From Ziziphus jujuba (lineage: Eukaryota > Streptophyta > Magnoliopsida > Rosales > Rhamnaceae): a DNA stretch of 64,000 nucleotides. The stretch spans positions 26,950,001-27,014,000 of the forward strand of contig NC_083384.1 in assembly GCF_031755915.1 (NCBI RefSeq). Reading direction: 5' to 3'. The notes beneath the pieces are model-generated. The model did not search any database. It was not told the origin of the DNA and was given only the letters and a program-made list of their open reading frames with translations. Positions 22,538-34,441 of the stretch are shown one piece after another. The first letter of the stretch is position 1. Each line of letters begins with the position of its first letter. A program made the translations under genes and the position numbers.

Positions 22538-22665
22538 CTATTATGCCCCTCCTTCGTCAACTTTTAACATCAATTTGATAACGGTAGGGATTGATTTGTA
22601 ATTATTACATCATCAGGATTTCGGTTATAATTAAAAAAACATTGAGGGAGTTCAGTATAATTAAC

Positions 22666-23447
22666 CCAAAAGAAAATAATGAGTTCCAAATAATTTTCTG
22701 TTAATTTTTTTATTTTTTTTTGTGATAAGATACATCCAAATGCAGATTTATCAAGAATAATTTAGAAAATCCAATAAATTTCAAAATTATTTTTTGTATC
22801 ACTAAAATGTTAATAATGAACGATGAAAATAATATCTATCATATGTATACTTTGTTCAAACAATCAATCTAGCTTCCATTGTATGATTCATGTTGGAAAA
22901 AAAAAAAAATTGATCTAAAACCATGTTAAATGACCATTTTGAGGCTTCATTCTCAATGGGTCCCACTTGGTATTATGGAAGATCGAAATGGCTCGGGTTC
23001 TCCTCCATGAGATCTGTGAAACGGGATATAAATATAATATGCTCAAAAATGAAAAATTATATTTTCTGTTTTTTATTTTCAAAATATTATTTTTAAAATA
23101 GAGAATAAAAATTTATTTTTATTTGTATTATGAAAACAAAGGGTATTTAACCAATAATATTTGAAAACAGTTTTTAAAATAAAAAAAACATGTTTGGCTA
23201 AATGATTTTTAAAATTTTTTTAGACAATTTTTATTTTTATTTTTTGCACATACAAGTTTTTTTTTTTTCATACAAAAAACCTTGTACATAATATATAGCT
23301 ATAAAATATTTAAATATATATATATATATATAAAATATTAATTCATTCACATATTATTGAATTACATATATAATATATGATATATATTAAAATATAATAC
23401 AAATTTCTTTTTTAGTTGAACTTTTTTTTTTCAATTATTATTGATTC
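22666..23447. other. AT-rich intergenic DNA
   Basis: No gene seen. (AT)n at about 23,317-23,333. Confidence 0.4.
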
Positions 23448-24963
23448 CAAGATTCAAAAAATCGATATCGTGAAAATATCGAAAGTTTAAAATACGAAAA
23501 TTTTTATAGAAATATTGAAAAATATCGAATATCGATAAAAAATTATAAACAATGATGGAAATTTGTTTTAAAAAATATAAATTTTTATTGAAACCTTAGA
23601 ATTAGCTTATTTAATATATCAATTATCAAATTAAATATAAAACTTGCTAAAATATTGAATAAATGTTATATTCTTCTTAGTGAATTGATTTATAATAAGC
23701 ATTAATGACCATAAATGAATTGTTATTAATAAAAATATATTAAAAAATACATATATGATAAAATTATTTATTAACTAAAATATATAAAACAATTATTACA
23801 ATTACATTGTAGCTCATAAATGTCATTTTAATACCACATAGAACTTTTGAGTGATTGAAAATTATCGGTTTTTTCCTCATTTTGATTTTGAGATGTGAAA
23901 TGTGAGTAGTGTTGAAAAGATGTATCTCCCTGATAATTTTGCATAGAATTATTAATATGGCAATCATATGGATCTTGCATTATTGGTTGACTATGTGCAT
24001 AACTATTACTTTCTAATGGTTGAGTTTGATATGGTACCCATGAGTTGCTACTTGATGACATTCCATAAATATCCATTAAACAAAAGCTATGAAAATGACT
24101 TCCAACCCTCGTAGATCCAAAATTCATAGAAATCGAATATTTTTCTTCTTGTGACACCTCCATTATAGATTTCTCTTTACATTTATAATCTTTTCCAACA
24201 GTACCGAATTCTTGATTTGCATATCTACTCTCATGATCTCCATCTGGTGTTGCATGTGTGTAATATTGTTCACCAGTAAATGGACTTAATCCAACTTCTC
24301 GACTTGATGATTTCCTTTGGCCACTACCTCTTCTAACTTCTTCAAAAATTAAAAAAAAAAAAGACTCGTGAATTGTCAGGAATTTTTTTATTTTTCAGAC
24401 AAACATTATTATTTCATCATTTATTTATCCACATTTATAAAACAGATATTCTCGATAACAAAATTTGACAGGTTAAAAAATATAATCTACAATCTTTGTA
24501 TTTTTGCTTTATCGATATTCAATAAGTAGAACTTATTAATGTTATTCAATTCAATTCATTCTATTTTGCTTATATCACTAAATATCTAAATAGCAATTAA
24601 AGGATAAAAAAATTATCAATGAAATTAATTTGATAAAAAGTTTTACTAAATATTAATAATATTTATGAATTTTTTAAAAAAAATTAAAAAATTCTCTTGA
24701 TATTTTCGAAATTTCAATGGAAATTTCATGGAAGTTTCAAAAATTTCTATGAAAATTATAGATTTTTTAACCAAATCATTAAGGATTTGATGTGGATATT
24801 TTACGGAAAGTTTCATGGAAATTTTAGCGAAATTTCAAAAATTTCAATGGATATTATAGAAATTGTATCCATTTTCATTTCGAACCTAAATTTTATTTCG
24901 ACCCTCTCAAACAGTGGAAATATCAACAAAATTTCGAAGAAATATCGGATATTTTAAACCTTG
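23448..24963 (-). mobile_element. hAT-like element, family B, copy 1
   Basis: The ends are inverted: CAAGATTCAAAAAATCGATA on the left and TATTTTAAACCTTG on the right. Subterminal DNA holds many ATATCGAT and AAATTTC(C)ATGGAAATTTC motifs. It carries one coding exon on the minus strand (23,828-24,338). A homologous copy lies at 52,545-53,924 in the same orientation. hAT membership is inferred from what I recall of similar plant transposase tails; no clean 8 bp duplication is visible. Confidence 0.55.
23828..24338 (-). pseudogene. C-terminal exon of a transposase-like protein
   Basis: Open from an AG acceptor near 24,339 (EVRRGSGQRKSSSREVGLSP) through TGEQYYTHATPDGDHE and KEKSIMEVSQEEK to the stop at 23,828, about 170 residues. 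It is rich in Ser, Gln, Asn and Tyr. No DNA-binding or catalytic domain is included. It looks like the last exon of a hAT-type transposase, the rest of which is absent from this copy. The second copy at 52.8-53.4 kb is the same exon with stops. Confidence 0.5.
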
Positions 24964-25417
24964 ATTAGTATTGGACTAGGAAAACATTATTGTGTATAAT
25001 TTTTTGGAATTTTGATTTGAATTAATTTTTTTGGTAATAATTTTGAATTAATTTAAATTTTACTAAATTAGTTAATTAATATAGGATCATTGATGAATAT
25101 ATATTTTGCATGTTGTCGCACGAACACACATTAGGGGACTTGTGGGAGTCAAAAAATTTGTCAACTGTAATTACCGAAGGTCCTTTGGTAATTACCGATG
25201 AAACCGTCGACATCGATAATTACTGATGCACCATCCGTATTCATTTTTTTAAAACGTTTTCACTTCTTAAGGTCTGTTTCTCTCTTATTTGGTTTCGAAT
25301 AAACGCTATTTAAATGTTTTCACTTCTTAATGTCTTTTTTTTCTCTTATTTTGTCAACGGTTATCATTAATAAAGTTAGATTTAGTACGTTCTTGGTGGA
25401 AACACACACTATTGAAG
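24964..25417. other. Spacer before the Ulp1 fragment
   Basis: No gene seen. Two related blocks of TTTTCACTTCTTAA(G/T)GTCT lie near 25,257 and 25,317. Confidence 0.35.
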
Positions 25418-25802
25418 CTGTCGGATGGAATTGTGATGTCTGGGGAGTATTACGATAAGAATCCGGACATGCTTTCCAATTTAGATCTATTCAGGATGAC
25501 TATGATCAAAGATGCATTCTGCCAAAATAATGAGTATGAATGTGTTGTCATTTGAAATTAACTTTTATTGATGCTTTGTTATTGTGCTTACATGTGAAAA
25601 TACACATGGTTGGTTTTCGTTATCAACATATTTGATGCCATTTCATTAAATGCAATTCTGCAGGGGTGATTGTGATGTCTTTGCTTTGAAGTTCATCGAG
25701 TACAGAAACAGTAAAGATGATGTTTTATTTGGCCCGGATTACATAAGTTGGTTTAGGAAGAAATACGTTGTTGATGTGTATTTTAATAAATTTTCAATGT
25801 AG
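25418..25802 (+). pseudogene. Ulp1-type cysteine protease C-terminal fragment
   Basis: Two exon-like blocks join in frame. Block one, 25,418-25,533, encodes SGEYYDKNPDMLSNLDLF and related text. Block two runs from 25,664, after a TTCTGCAG acceptor, to TAG at 25,800. The second block has GDCDVFALKFIEY, which aligns with the catalytic-cysteine motif DCGVF..KFIEY of Ulp1/SENP (C48) proteases, followed by a WFRKKYVVDVYF tail. The His and Asp of the triad and the whole N-terminal part are missing. Such C48 domains are common in plant Mutator elements, so this may be a transposon remnant rather than a host SUMO protease. An ALKF in place of the usual spacing and a Gly-to-Asp change after the Cys suggest decay. 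Confidence 0.6.
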
Positions 25803-26415
25803 ATCGTATGTTTGTGACTTCGACATCCAACTAACGTTATGTTGCACATCTCTAACCTAAAATATAATTGCGGTATCCTGAGTATTCATTATGTTGGCTG
25901 AACTTCCATTTCACAACTCATAACTCTACATACATTCCAAGACTACAAACATTTTGAAGCAATCAGTCAAAAGATAAAAAAACACAATAATAAAAACAGC
26001 ATAAATCCATTGCAAGGTGCTGCGAAGGCATAACAAGCAATAGGAGAAGAAAAAAAATTAAAGGTTCGAAATTATAAAAACAAAATTATGCCACTTGCAA
26101 GTCACCATTCGAGAACGTATGAAAAAATAAATAGATAGCTCCATAAACATCAGTAAATTATAGGAAATTGTCACATACAAAGGCATAGATGAACTCTCAT
26201 TAATCACCCAATGGCCTAGAAAAGGGCCACTTCTAAATAGAACTGAATACAAATGCTAAAAAGTATTTACTTTACAGGACCATATCTCAGCATCAAACCT
26301 TGAGCAGGTTTATCCTTAGATGGCTGATCCTTGCTTGGTGTAGACTTGGATGGATAAGCTTGAGCTAGTTTTATGCCATTTTTCTTCTTTTTGTTCCTAT
26401 TCAATCACTTTCCTA
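25803..26415. other. Intergenic DNA
   Basis: No supported gene. Possibly the 3' flank of the minus-strand exon blocks that follow. Confidence 0.3.
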
Positions 26416-28371
26416 CGTTCTCCTCAATCTTCTGGCTGGTTTCACAATCTTATTTAAAGCACCTACAACCCAAGAAGCTCCAGAAAATAAAACATTCTTC
26501 ATTAAGGCAAAACCTGCACTAGTAACTTTTATGCTCTGCAGTTGCAAAGGCTGTTCAATTTTTTTTTCTTCTCTGAACACCTGAAATTTCTGATCCACTT
26601 CAATCACCATCACTTATTTTGTCGGTGAACTTTTTTTTTTTTTTTTCTATTTTAATCAAAAGAAGGCAACATGTTGAAGACAATAGGTGTCTGTCTTCAA
26701 AGTTGTTTGCTTTGTTGATTGCAATTTTGCCTAAGACAAAACCCTTTTCTAGCATGTTGCTAAGAGCTAACCACATCCTCTGCCTTTCAAAATGTAAAGC
26801 AATCAACTCTAGGAGACACAGCTTTATTATCAATTTCCTACATATACTAGTGAGGTTAACAGGTTGGCAACATTACCATGTTAAGTGTGAAAGATTGAAA
26901 ATTTTTATTAGAGAACCTTACATGAAGTTATTGTGAGAGACATATAGTTCAAAGTGAAACTTGTCTGCATAAACCAACTAATAAAAGCATGCAAATAAAT
27001 ACATTGTTAAAGATACCACTTAATAGGATGGGCCGCTCACTATAATATAAAAAATCCTGATGTTGCCAACATATACTCCATAAGATGCCATTAGAATTGG
27101 TTATTTGAGCTTAACTGGAATAAATATTTCAGATTACACTTTGAACAACACAAACACCAAAACTGGCAAGATAGAAGGAAGGAATTGTTGAGGATATCAA
27201 CAACAGGTTTGGGATTCTAGAAGGATGTAGGTAATCCTCCAAAACTAGAATAGTAAGAAATATCTGCAAAGGAAATCTGGAAGTTTCTCCTTAAAAAAAT
27301 TCATACAAGTAGCAAAATAGACACAAAAATTAGCTTCATAATATAAGAACTTAAATAAATTTAAAGAAAAGAATTTAGGCCTTACCATGTCAGGGTCCAA
27401 TGTATCAATTGCATGAAGTCCATATCTGTCTTCAGGTACAAGAATAGTTGTTTTTGGATCTAAAGACTTAGTTTTACCTGTTTCATGTATGAAGTATTCA
27501 ATTGAAAATCATAAATTTCATTAAAAAAAAAAAAAAAGCTTTAAATTAAAATATAAAATATTCAAGTGGTCTGACAATTCAGAGCATTATTAGAATATCA
27601 AAATGACACAATAAAAAAGAGACAATGTTACAAAAAATTATGTCAATTTTCATATCCTAGCAAATATTTAAGCAATTTCTTCATGCCATTGAGGTGAGGG
27701 TATTCTACACGCATCAATTGAAAATAGAAAGCTGTCCAACCATTTAGATTATCCTCATAAGCAAGTGAGTTTCGAGCGGTACATTTGCAGCTTGTCAAGT
27801 GCATTGGACTATTAACCATACAGCATGAATCAAGAAGCTATTTGCATGTCATTTAAAATTTAAGTAATAGCAAGTATATAATTTCAAAGAAAACAGATGC
27901 TCTTCGTGGAAACAAAAGCTCACATAAAGGCTGCATATCACAATAAACTTTTTTCCTAAAACTTATCCAACAAATTCAAGTCCAAAAATGCTATGCCAAT
28001 ACATGAATATATTTCAATTGTACACACATTATATATACTTTCAACCTTCACTCTCACACACTCACAAAGTAGCAAAAGTTTGTTACATACAATTTATGCA
28101 TGTAGGGAACCTTTAAAAATACTTCAAAATTTATTTCTTTCTCTTTCATTTCTATAAGGACCCTTTTGTGTTAATAAGAATTGGAAAGGAAATATGGCAC
28201 TGGATGGATAGTTACCTCTCTACATGGATCATAATCTGGAATCGTTTCTACAGCACGTAATTTATGAGGACATAAAACTGTAGAATCTATATAATGGAAG
28301 GCATTCAAGTGTGCTTCTTTTTTTCGCAAAGGTGGCAAAGGAAAGCAATGATAATTTGGAAATTTCTCCAT
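26416..28371 (-). pseudogene. Exon-like blocks of an unrecognised multi-exon gene
   Basis: Four minus-strand blocks read like conserved coding exons. Block A runs 28,371-28,216, starts at an ATG (MEKFPNYHCFPLPPL), contains HLNAFHYIDSTVLCPHKL and ends at a GTAACT donor. Block B, about 27,825-27,655, contains EDNLNGWTAFYFQLMRVEYP and ends at a TGA. Block C, 27,477-27,386, lies between an AAACAG acceptor and a GTAAGG donor and contains ILVPEDRYGLHAIDTLDPDM. Block D, about 26,613-26,416, starts VIEVDQKFQVFREEKKIEQP and ends GALNKIVKPARRLRRT before a stop. I do not recognise the family. The blocks could be one gene or a decayed mosaic; introns of 300-700 bases are plausible. No signal peptide; one hydrophobic patch (LFSGASWVVGAL). 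Confidence 0.4.
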
Positions 28372-29009
28372 GAAGTTTCAGCTTATATACATATAAGATT
28401 CAAATTTTGATCTTGTCTTCTTAGTCTGACATTGATAATTACATGTGGAAATAAACTGTCTTGAGGAAGTTGTTGTTTGTTAGGAGCATTATTAACCATC
28501 ACATTAATATTGAATAATGAAACAATTTCCCCAACTTATTGCCATGCTTGGAGTTTGAATTTTATTAAAAAAAAGGATAAAGAAAGAGAAAACAATTCCT
28601 AACACGTTTTCATGAAGTTAAAATTTCTATTATGTTTACATTTCAATCTCATTTTAGAATATGAACTTCTTAGTAATATTAGCTTGAGCCTCTTGACCAA
28701 ATGATGGAAAGAAAAATATCTTATATTCTCCACATATAGAAAAATATTTTATTCTCCACATATACCTTTAGAAATCCATTAAAGCAGGGGTCTTATGGAA
28801 TAAATTAGCTTTTACAGGATACTCAAATGGACTAATTGACATATGGATATTAAAAATGACAAAAGAAAAAAGAAAATTAAATAATTGTAATATAAATCCC
28901 ATAAAAGATTCTTATCTTTTGACCACTTTCAAACCAAATAACGTCCAAACAATTTGATGAGTTTATGAACAATAAATTCATATATAATCAATGACCAAAC
29001 CATCATTTT

Positions 29010-30672
29010 GCAGATTAATCATGTGTAGGTAACCAGCTGCATCAGTAATTGTGGAATTATACATACATATGCTAAACTTATGATGGTGGAAATTAGAAAA
29101 ACAAATAAATAAATAATTTATGTCAAAAAAATTACTACGAAATTGGGAAAAAATAAATCATTCAACAAAGTTTTCTTTTAGCAAGCTGTGCATGATAAGA
29201 TCCATAAAAATTTACTAGAATCCCAACACAGTGAAAAGCCATGCCTTATCTAAAGATGAAAAATGCAGAGTAAATTACTACAGGAGAAATATTAAAGGAG
29301 CCTACAGGAACACACCTACACCAAGAGTTCCAACCGGAATACCAACAATGTTCACATCCTTTGCCTTCTCTTGACCAGGTAACATCTGTACAAACATCAC
29401 CACTCTTTTAGTAAAAAAAATTGTACATTAATACAAGGAGGGGAGTGGATTTTTAGAAAGGAGAAAAGAGAGTACCATTATTTGAGACCATACCTATGCT
29501 TAAGAATTCTTCTTTGTTGAGATAAGTCTGTCACCATGCAATTTGACTTTGCATCATATCTGATTAAAACCACTAATACCATGATTAAAGAAAGATTTAT
29601 TAATTTAGAGAAAGAGAGAGAGAACTAGCACAAGGACTTGCATATACTAGAAGAATTTGGCAAAAGGAAAAGTAAACTTAATAACACAATAAATATCTCA
29701 AGCAATATTACATGCAGACACAATAAATTTCATACAAAACCAGGTAACTTATATGTATACCTATTTCACAACCATTTAACGTCAGTACAACACTTGCAAA
29801 TGCAGCATTTTCACAACCAATCCAAAAAAACAAGTAGTCCTCTATTTTGTGTTCCTCATGTAATTCCCAGACCAAGCCTTCGATGGTATATCTATTACCA
29901 ACTACTGTCCTGATACATTTATCATCAGAGAAGACACTAGCTGCTTCCAAGCTCCCATTGGAGATCTTACGAGATTCTGATGGATTCATGTCCGAAGACA
30001 TAGTTTCAGCAAATTGGATTTCTAATCTAGAGCTACTCATACATGCTTCTACCACTTCATCTCTTATATGCTGTATCAAATGTGCATATTCTAGCCCAAA
30101 GCGGACCTCCATTTAGATTGAACGAACTATGTTGAGATTGGATAGCTGAGATAATTTGTTTTGGCTACATGTGAAACGACATGATCTCAGTAACAAATCC
30201 TCCTAAAGGTGAAAAAAAAAATTTTAAAAAAAAAGCATGCTTATTGCAAATTTAGTATAGCATAGAAGTTCATAATAATAATTCTCTACTAAACCACTTT
30301 ACCAGGACAGGTTTGCCGTTTCTCACAGCATGATCTGATAAATTTTTTACACAATTGGACACACCAGTTGAAGCTTTTCCAAAAACAAAGAATGCTGGAA
30401 GAGTTGTAGTCCTACCAATAATGAAAAATAAGAGGCTTTTGAAACTATGAAACCAAAATTAATTGTCATAATATACAGAAACAAAATAACCACTTTTTAA
30501 GTTCAAAAGGTGAAAAGAGAAGAAGAAGCTTCATTGGCTTCAAAACCTAATCTTGATGCCAAAAAAGAACGCAAACAGATTGAGACACAACAATTTACCG
30601 CTAAGACAAAATTTCTCAGAATAATGTCTTATGAGTTTGGTACAAAAACTTTTTTTTCTTTTTTCTTTTTTC

Positions 30673-30703
<31 letters not shown>

Positions 30704-30729
30704 TTAAAACAAACAATCCTATAATATAG

Positions 30730-30761
<32 letters not shown>

Positions 30762-31272
30762 GGCTTCAGTAAAGGTATTATTAACAAGAACTCACGGGCT
30801 GAAGCACGCGTGGCCGTAGTGCACGACATAATCAGCATTGATGTGCGATGCTCCGACCTCATCCACGCAACAGCTACTGTACGCTGTGTCGGCTATCTAA
30901 ACAAAGATAGATCTTTTACATTGCCATTCCAGTCGCTATCGGATTGAAATTCTCGTAGACACCACAGCTTGTCCAGCAAAACACTCCCAACTATCACCGA
31001 CTCATTTAGGAGCTAATCTGGGAAATGAAATTTACAAACTTGGTTAGTTTAGTTTTATTCACAAACCAAAACACAATCGCCCTAAAAACTTAGTAAAAAG
31101 GCGGCGCAAAATAATCTATTTCTGCTACTTCATATGTTTTAGTTTTTCCAAAGAAAAAAAAAAGACACGAGAATCAAAGAGGAGTAATCACCTGTAAAGC
31201 GACTCTGGTGAAGCCGCCACTACTAATGAACTCAGCGGTCCGAGTGATTTCATAATTCAATTCCAAGTCTAT
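29010..31272 (-). pseudogene. DPH2: DPH2 (diphthamide biosynthesis subunit 2) pseudogene
   Basis: Exons that can be placed: 31,192-31,272 (LELNYEITRTAEFI...VALQ), about 30,796-31,016 (ending [17 protein letters not shown] and HYGHACFSP), 30,303-30,411 (TTTLPAFFVFGKASTGV), 29,761-30,106 (FGLEYAHLIQHIRDEV...LTLNGCEI), 29,494 to about 29,591 (RYDAKSNCMVTDLSQQRRIL), 29,316-29,385 (EKAKDVNIVGIPVGTLGV) and the start of another at 29,036. Order, introns and phases match a plant DPH2, which acts with DPH1 on the eEF2 histidine in the first diphthamide step. Lesions: the expected ATG is ATA (31,270-31,272) with an upstream in-frame TGA. Exon 2 lacks the expected FPDEL start, is out of frame and has stops. 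Exon 6 has a two-base insertion (GTCAAGAGAAGG), and homology ends near 29,010, so the C-terminal half is gone. The 30.4-30.8 kb intron holds long poly-T and poly-A runs. Confidence 0.8.
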
Positions 31273-32394
31273 GGTCGAAGAAAGAAATCAGCAAACTAAT
31301 CACACAAAAGCTCCCTGCAACTCTCTCTCTCTCCACTGCTTTAGAATCAATGTCGTGTGTCTTATGGTCCACCATTTGGACGCCTGAAATTGAGCATAAA
31401 ACCTCCTTCCACAGCTTCAAGATCGTCCTTCGAATCCAACATCAGAAAGCACTATGAGAAGAAAGAAAGAAAGAGGAAAATTGGATATGAAATGCGGTAG
31501 GTGGGACATTCATAAGAGTGAGAAAGAAATTGTATGTGGCTTATAGACTAAGGGTAAGGTTGGAATAATGAAAAGAGGATGGGTAGATAAAAAAGATTTA
31601 AAAGAGGGAGGGTATTTCTCATTAAGGTGTTTAAAATAAGGGTATCGGACTAATTTTCCCAATAATGGGTCGAATCAAGCTTGGGTTTTAGTCCAACATA
31701 TTTAGTTCAAAACGCCGAATGTATTGATTTAAATGAAGCCCAAACCTCATCTAATGTGGCCCAAACCCAGCAGCCCATATTGCTTAGGTTTTCCTCTTCA
31801 CCTTATCTGTCTTCTTCATTAGGTTTAGCCGCAGCACAATCAGTTGTGCACGTATCATTGCCGACATGTCGATGACAATATCCGAACATTTCGCCAAATC
31901 TCACATATTTTCGGCTCTATTCTTGCCAACATAAAAATGTCGTCATACTTATGAGTTTCATCGACAAAATCGATGACACATGGAATGAATTTCATTACCC
32001 TTTACTATCGATGTCGGTTATGCTATTTTTCCAACGATACTTCAACAAAATCAATGACATTTTCTTCCATAGGGTGACCATAATCAGCAATGGGATACAC
32101 TTGCCAACATGATAATTTGGCTATTTAAGTTGGTCTACTGCCCCATATTAGGATTTTAGTTTTTAAAAATCTAAAAGGCATTAAATATATTCAATTAACA
32201 ATTATCATATTATTTATTCAAAAATAAAAAATATATATATAGTATATGCCTTCCAACGGTGATAAACAACAAAGCCCTTTATATTAAAATATTTGCTATA
32301 TTAAATTAATATATGCTTTTCTTTAAACAAACCACGTATGTCATCAAAACAAGACACATCATTCAATTATTTTTTTATTTTTTTTCAAGCAAAA
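31273..32394. other. 5' flank of the DPH2 pseudogene and unassigned DNA
   Basis: No gene supported. A short CT run lies near 31,321-31,333. 31,870-32,110 holds repeated ATCGATG/CATCGAT-like motifs without a clear element. Confidence 0.35.
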
Positions 32395-33040
32395 GCTAAA
32401 AACCAACAAAAATTAATATGGGACCCAATTATTATTAGTGGTTCATTCAATTTTTATAAAGTTGATTGACTTTTTTTTATGTGAAAACTAACATGATATG
32501 TGTCACACTCCATCTGTATGCTTGTCTCTAATTTAATTATTGCATTTGATATTAGATTTTTGGTTTAGAGCTTCTAAGAAGTTCATACATTTTTAATTAT
32601 GAAGTTATTTCTAACTTAAAACTGTTTTAAAAAAGCTTTAGCTTTATAAAAGTGATTATTATTATATTTGAACTATTTTTATTTTACACCAAAACAATAT
32701 AGAATTGCACACCAAATTATCTGCTAATGTCTTTTGAACCCTACCCACACTAGTCATCACAAAATGTCTTTTTCTCTATATCATTCAAATATTTTTTTAT
32801 ATTTTTCATTTCTAAAAAAATAAAATCTAAAAATGAAAGCAACAAACCAACAAAAATTTATATGGGACCCCTTAGAAATTATTGTTAGTGGTTCATTCAA
32901 TATTTTTAAAGTTGATTAATTTTTTTTATGTGACAATTAACATGATATGAGACCCCTTAGAAATTATTATTAATGGTTGATTCAATTTTTTTAAAGTTGA
33001 TTTTTTTTTTTTAATATGACAACTGACATGATATATCTTC
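32395..33040. repeat. Diverged direct repeats, three units
   Basis: The block ATATGGGACCC...TTATTAGTGGTTCATTCAAT...AAAGTTGATT...ATGTGA...CTAACATGATATG recurs at about 32,418-32,505, 32,860-32,950 and 32,945-33,033. The last two are head to tail. The sequence between units (32,510-32,765) resembles part of the LTR at 46,835-47,090. Confidence 0.55.
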
Positions 33041-33179
33041 TTCTCTATAATTTTTATCCTATCAAGAGTGACATAAAATATTTACAGTTAAATTAGCTTT
33101 TTTTTCTCTGGCAGCCCCTTCACATATAGACCCAACCAGCTATTGGGCTTATCTTTTGTCCTCACCTCTTTTGGATCGT

Positions 33180-33612
33180 TAGCGTTGAGTTTTTAACCTA
33201 AAATCTCGAATAGGAAGGCCCTATTTTATGTTTTTTAACCTCATATGTAGGTTCTATTTTTAAGTTTTTAACCTAAGACCTCTGATAGAAGGCTTGTTTT
33301 TTTTTTTTTTTTTTTTTTGGAACTTCTTATATATGTTGTTGAGTACTAAACTCGGAGGTTATGGGCGGTAGGCATTGAGCATTCATTTCTTTTATACTTT
33401 TTCCGAAACACTTTCTCTCACATGCGTGTGGCCTTATTTTTTAGTTTTTAATCTAAGACCTTCAATAGAAGGCTTGCTTTTATTGGATTTGTTTTTGGGT
33501 TCTTATATATGTTGTTGAGTTTTCAACCCAAAGATTATGGGAGGTGAGCGTTGGGCATTCATTGAGTTTTCAACCCAAAGATTATGGGAGGTGAGCGTTG
33601 GGCATTCATTTC

Positions 33613-33644
<32 letters not shown>

Positions 33645-34080
33645 TTCTCCCTATTTTTGAGTTTTTAACCTAAGATCTCTAATAGAAAGCTTGGTTATTT
33701 TGGACTTCTTTTTGGGTGGTTATATTTATTATTGAGTTGTGAACCCAGAGATTATGGGAGGTCTGCTAGAAGGTTTGCTTTTTTTGGACTTCTTTTTGGG
33801 TGTTTATATTTGTTATTGAGTTGTGAACCCAGAGATTATGGGAGGTCTGCTAGAAGGGTTGCTGTTTTTGGGTTTCTTTTTAGGCATTTATATGTGTTCT
33901 TGAGTTTTGGACCCAGAGATTATGGGAGGTGGGCATTGGACATTCATTTCTTTTATATTTTTTTACCTTTTAGATTAGAGGCTCTGATAGAAGGCTTTTT
34001 TTTTCTTTTCTTTTTTTTTTTTTTTAACTTCTTTTTAGATTTTTATATGTGTTGTTGAGTTTTGAATCCATAATCTCTTG
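33180..34080. repeat. Degenerate minisatellite-like array
   Basis: The motif GAACCCAGAGATTATGGGAG and variants recurs with period about 85-190 bases at roughly 33,345, 33,530, 33,575, 33,740, 33,825 and 33,910. Within it 33,517-33,563 and 33,564-33,610 are identical 47-base tandem units. An open frame over 33,732-34,058 translates the repeat itself (CEPRDYGRSARR twice) and is not a gene. Confidence 0.75.
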
Positions 34081-34441
34081 GATCACTGGCTTTTAACTTC
34101 TCCCATTACCACTTTCTTTTATATTTTTCCTCTAACATATAACATACACATATATATAGATATATAAATATATATAATTTATCTAGCTTAGTTTGCATAA
34201 GAAATTGCAATATTATGATATCAATTAGTTTATAGTAATAATTAAAAGCTAAGAATCAGAAATTAACATGCACTGTTTATTCTTCGTTTTGTACAATATT
34301 ATTATAGTGTTACATGTTTTCGAGTAACATAACGCAAGAACAACACACAACAAGGCCTCAAGCCATGGTTTTATTACAACAGAGACAGCTACGTACCTCT
34401 AAAATTAGCAGCAGATCACGAGCGATGGGCCACATACTACT

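Larger units (their letters stand above)
21425..22665 (+). mobile_element. Pack-type transposon carrying a captured gene fragment
   Basis: The left arm (about 21,425-21,583) and right arm (about 22,530-22,665) are inverted copies. Examples are TTAATTACACTG / CAGTATAATTAA at the outer ends, CAATCCCTACCGTTA / TAACGGTAGGGATTG in the middle, and GGACATAATAATCATTTGA / TCAAATGACTATTATGCCCC at the inner ends. The left arm carries a 36-base tandem duplication (21,501-21,572). Between the arms lies one coding fragment with its leader, and no transposase. Long inverted repeats around host coding sequence suggest a Mutator-type Pack element. A target duplication could not be read because the left end abuts poly-A. 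Confidence 0.7.

Noticed and set aside
33732..34058. 108-codon frame with repeated CEPRDYGRSARR
   Set aside because: The amino acid repeat simply reflects the DNA tandem array, and it ends in a poly-Phe stretch from a T run.
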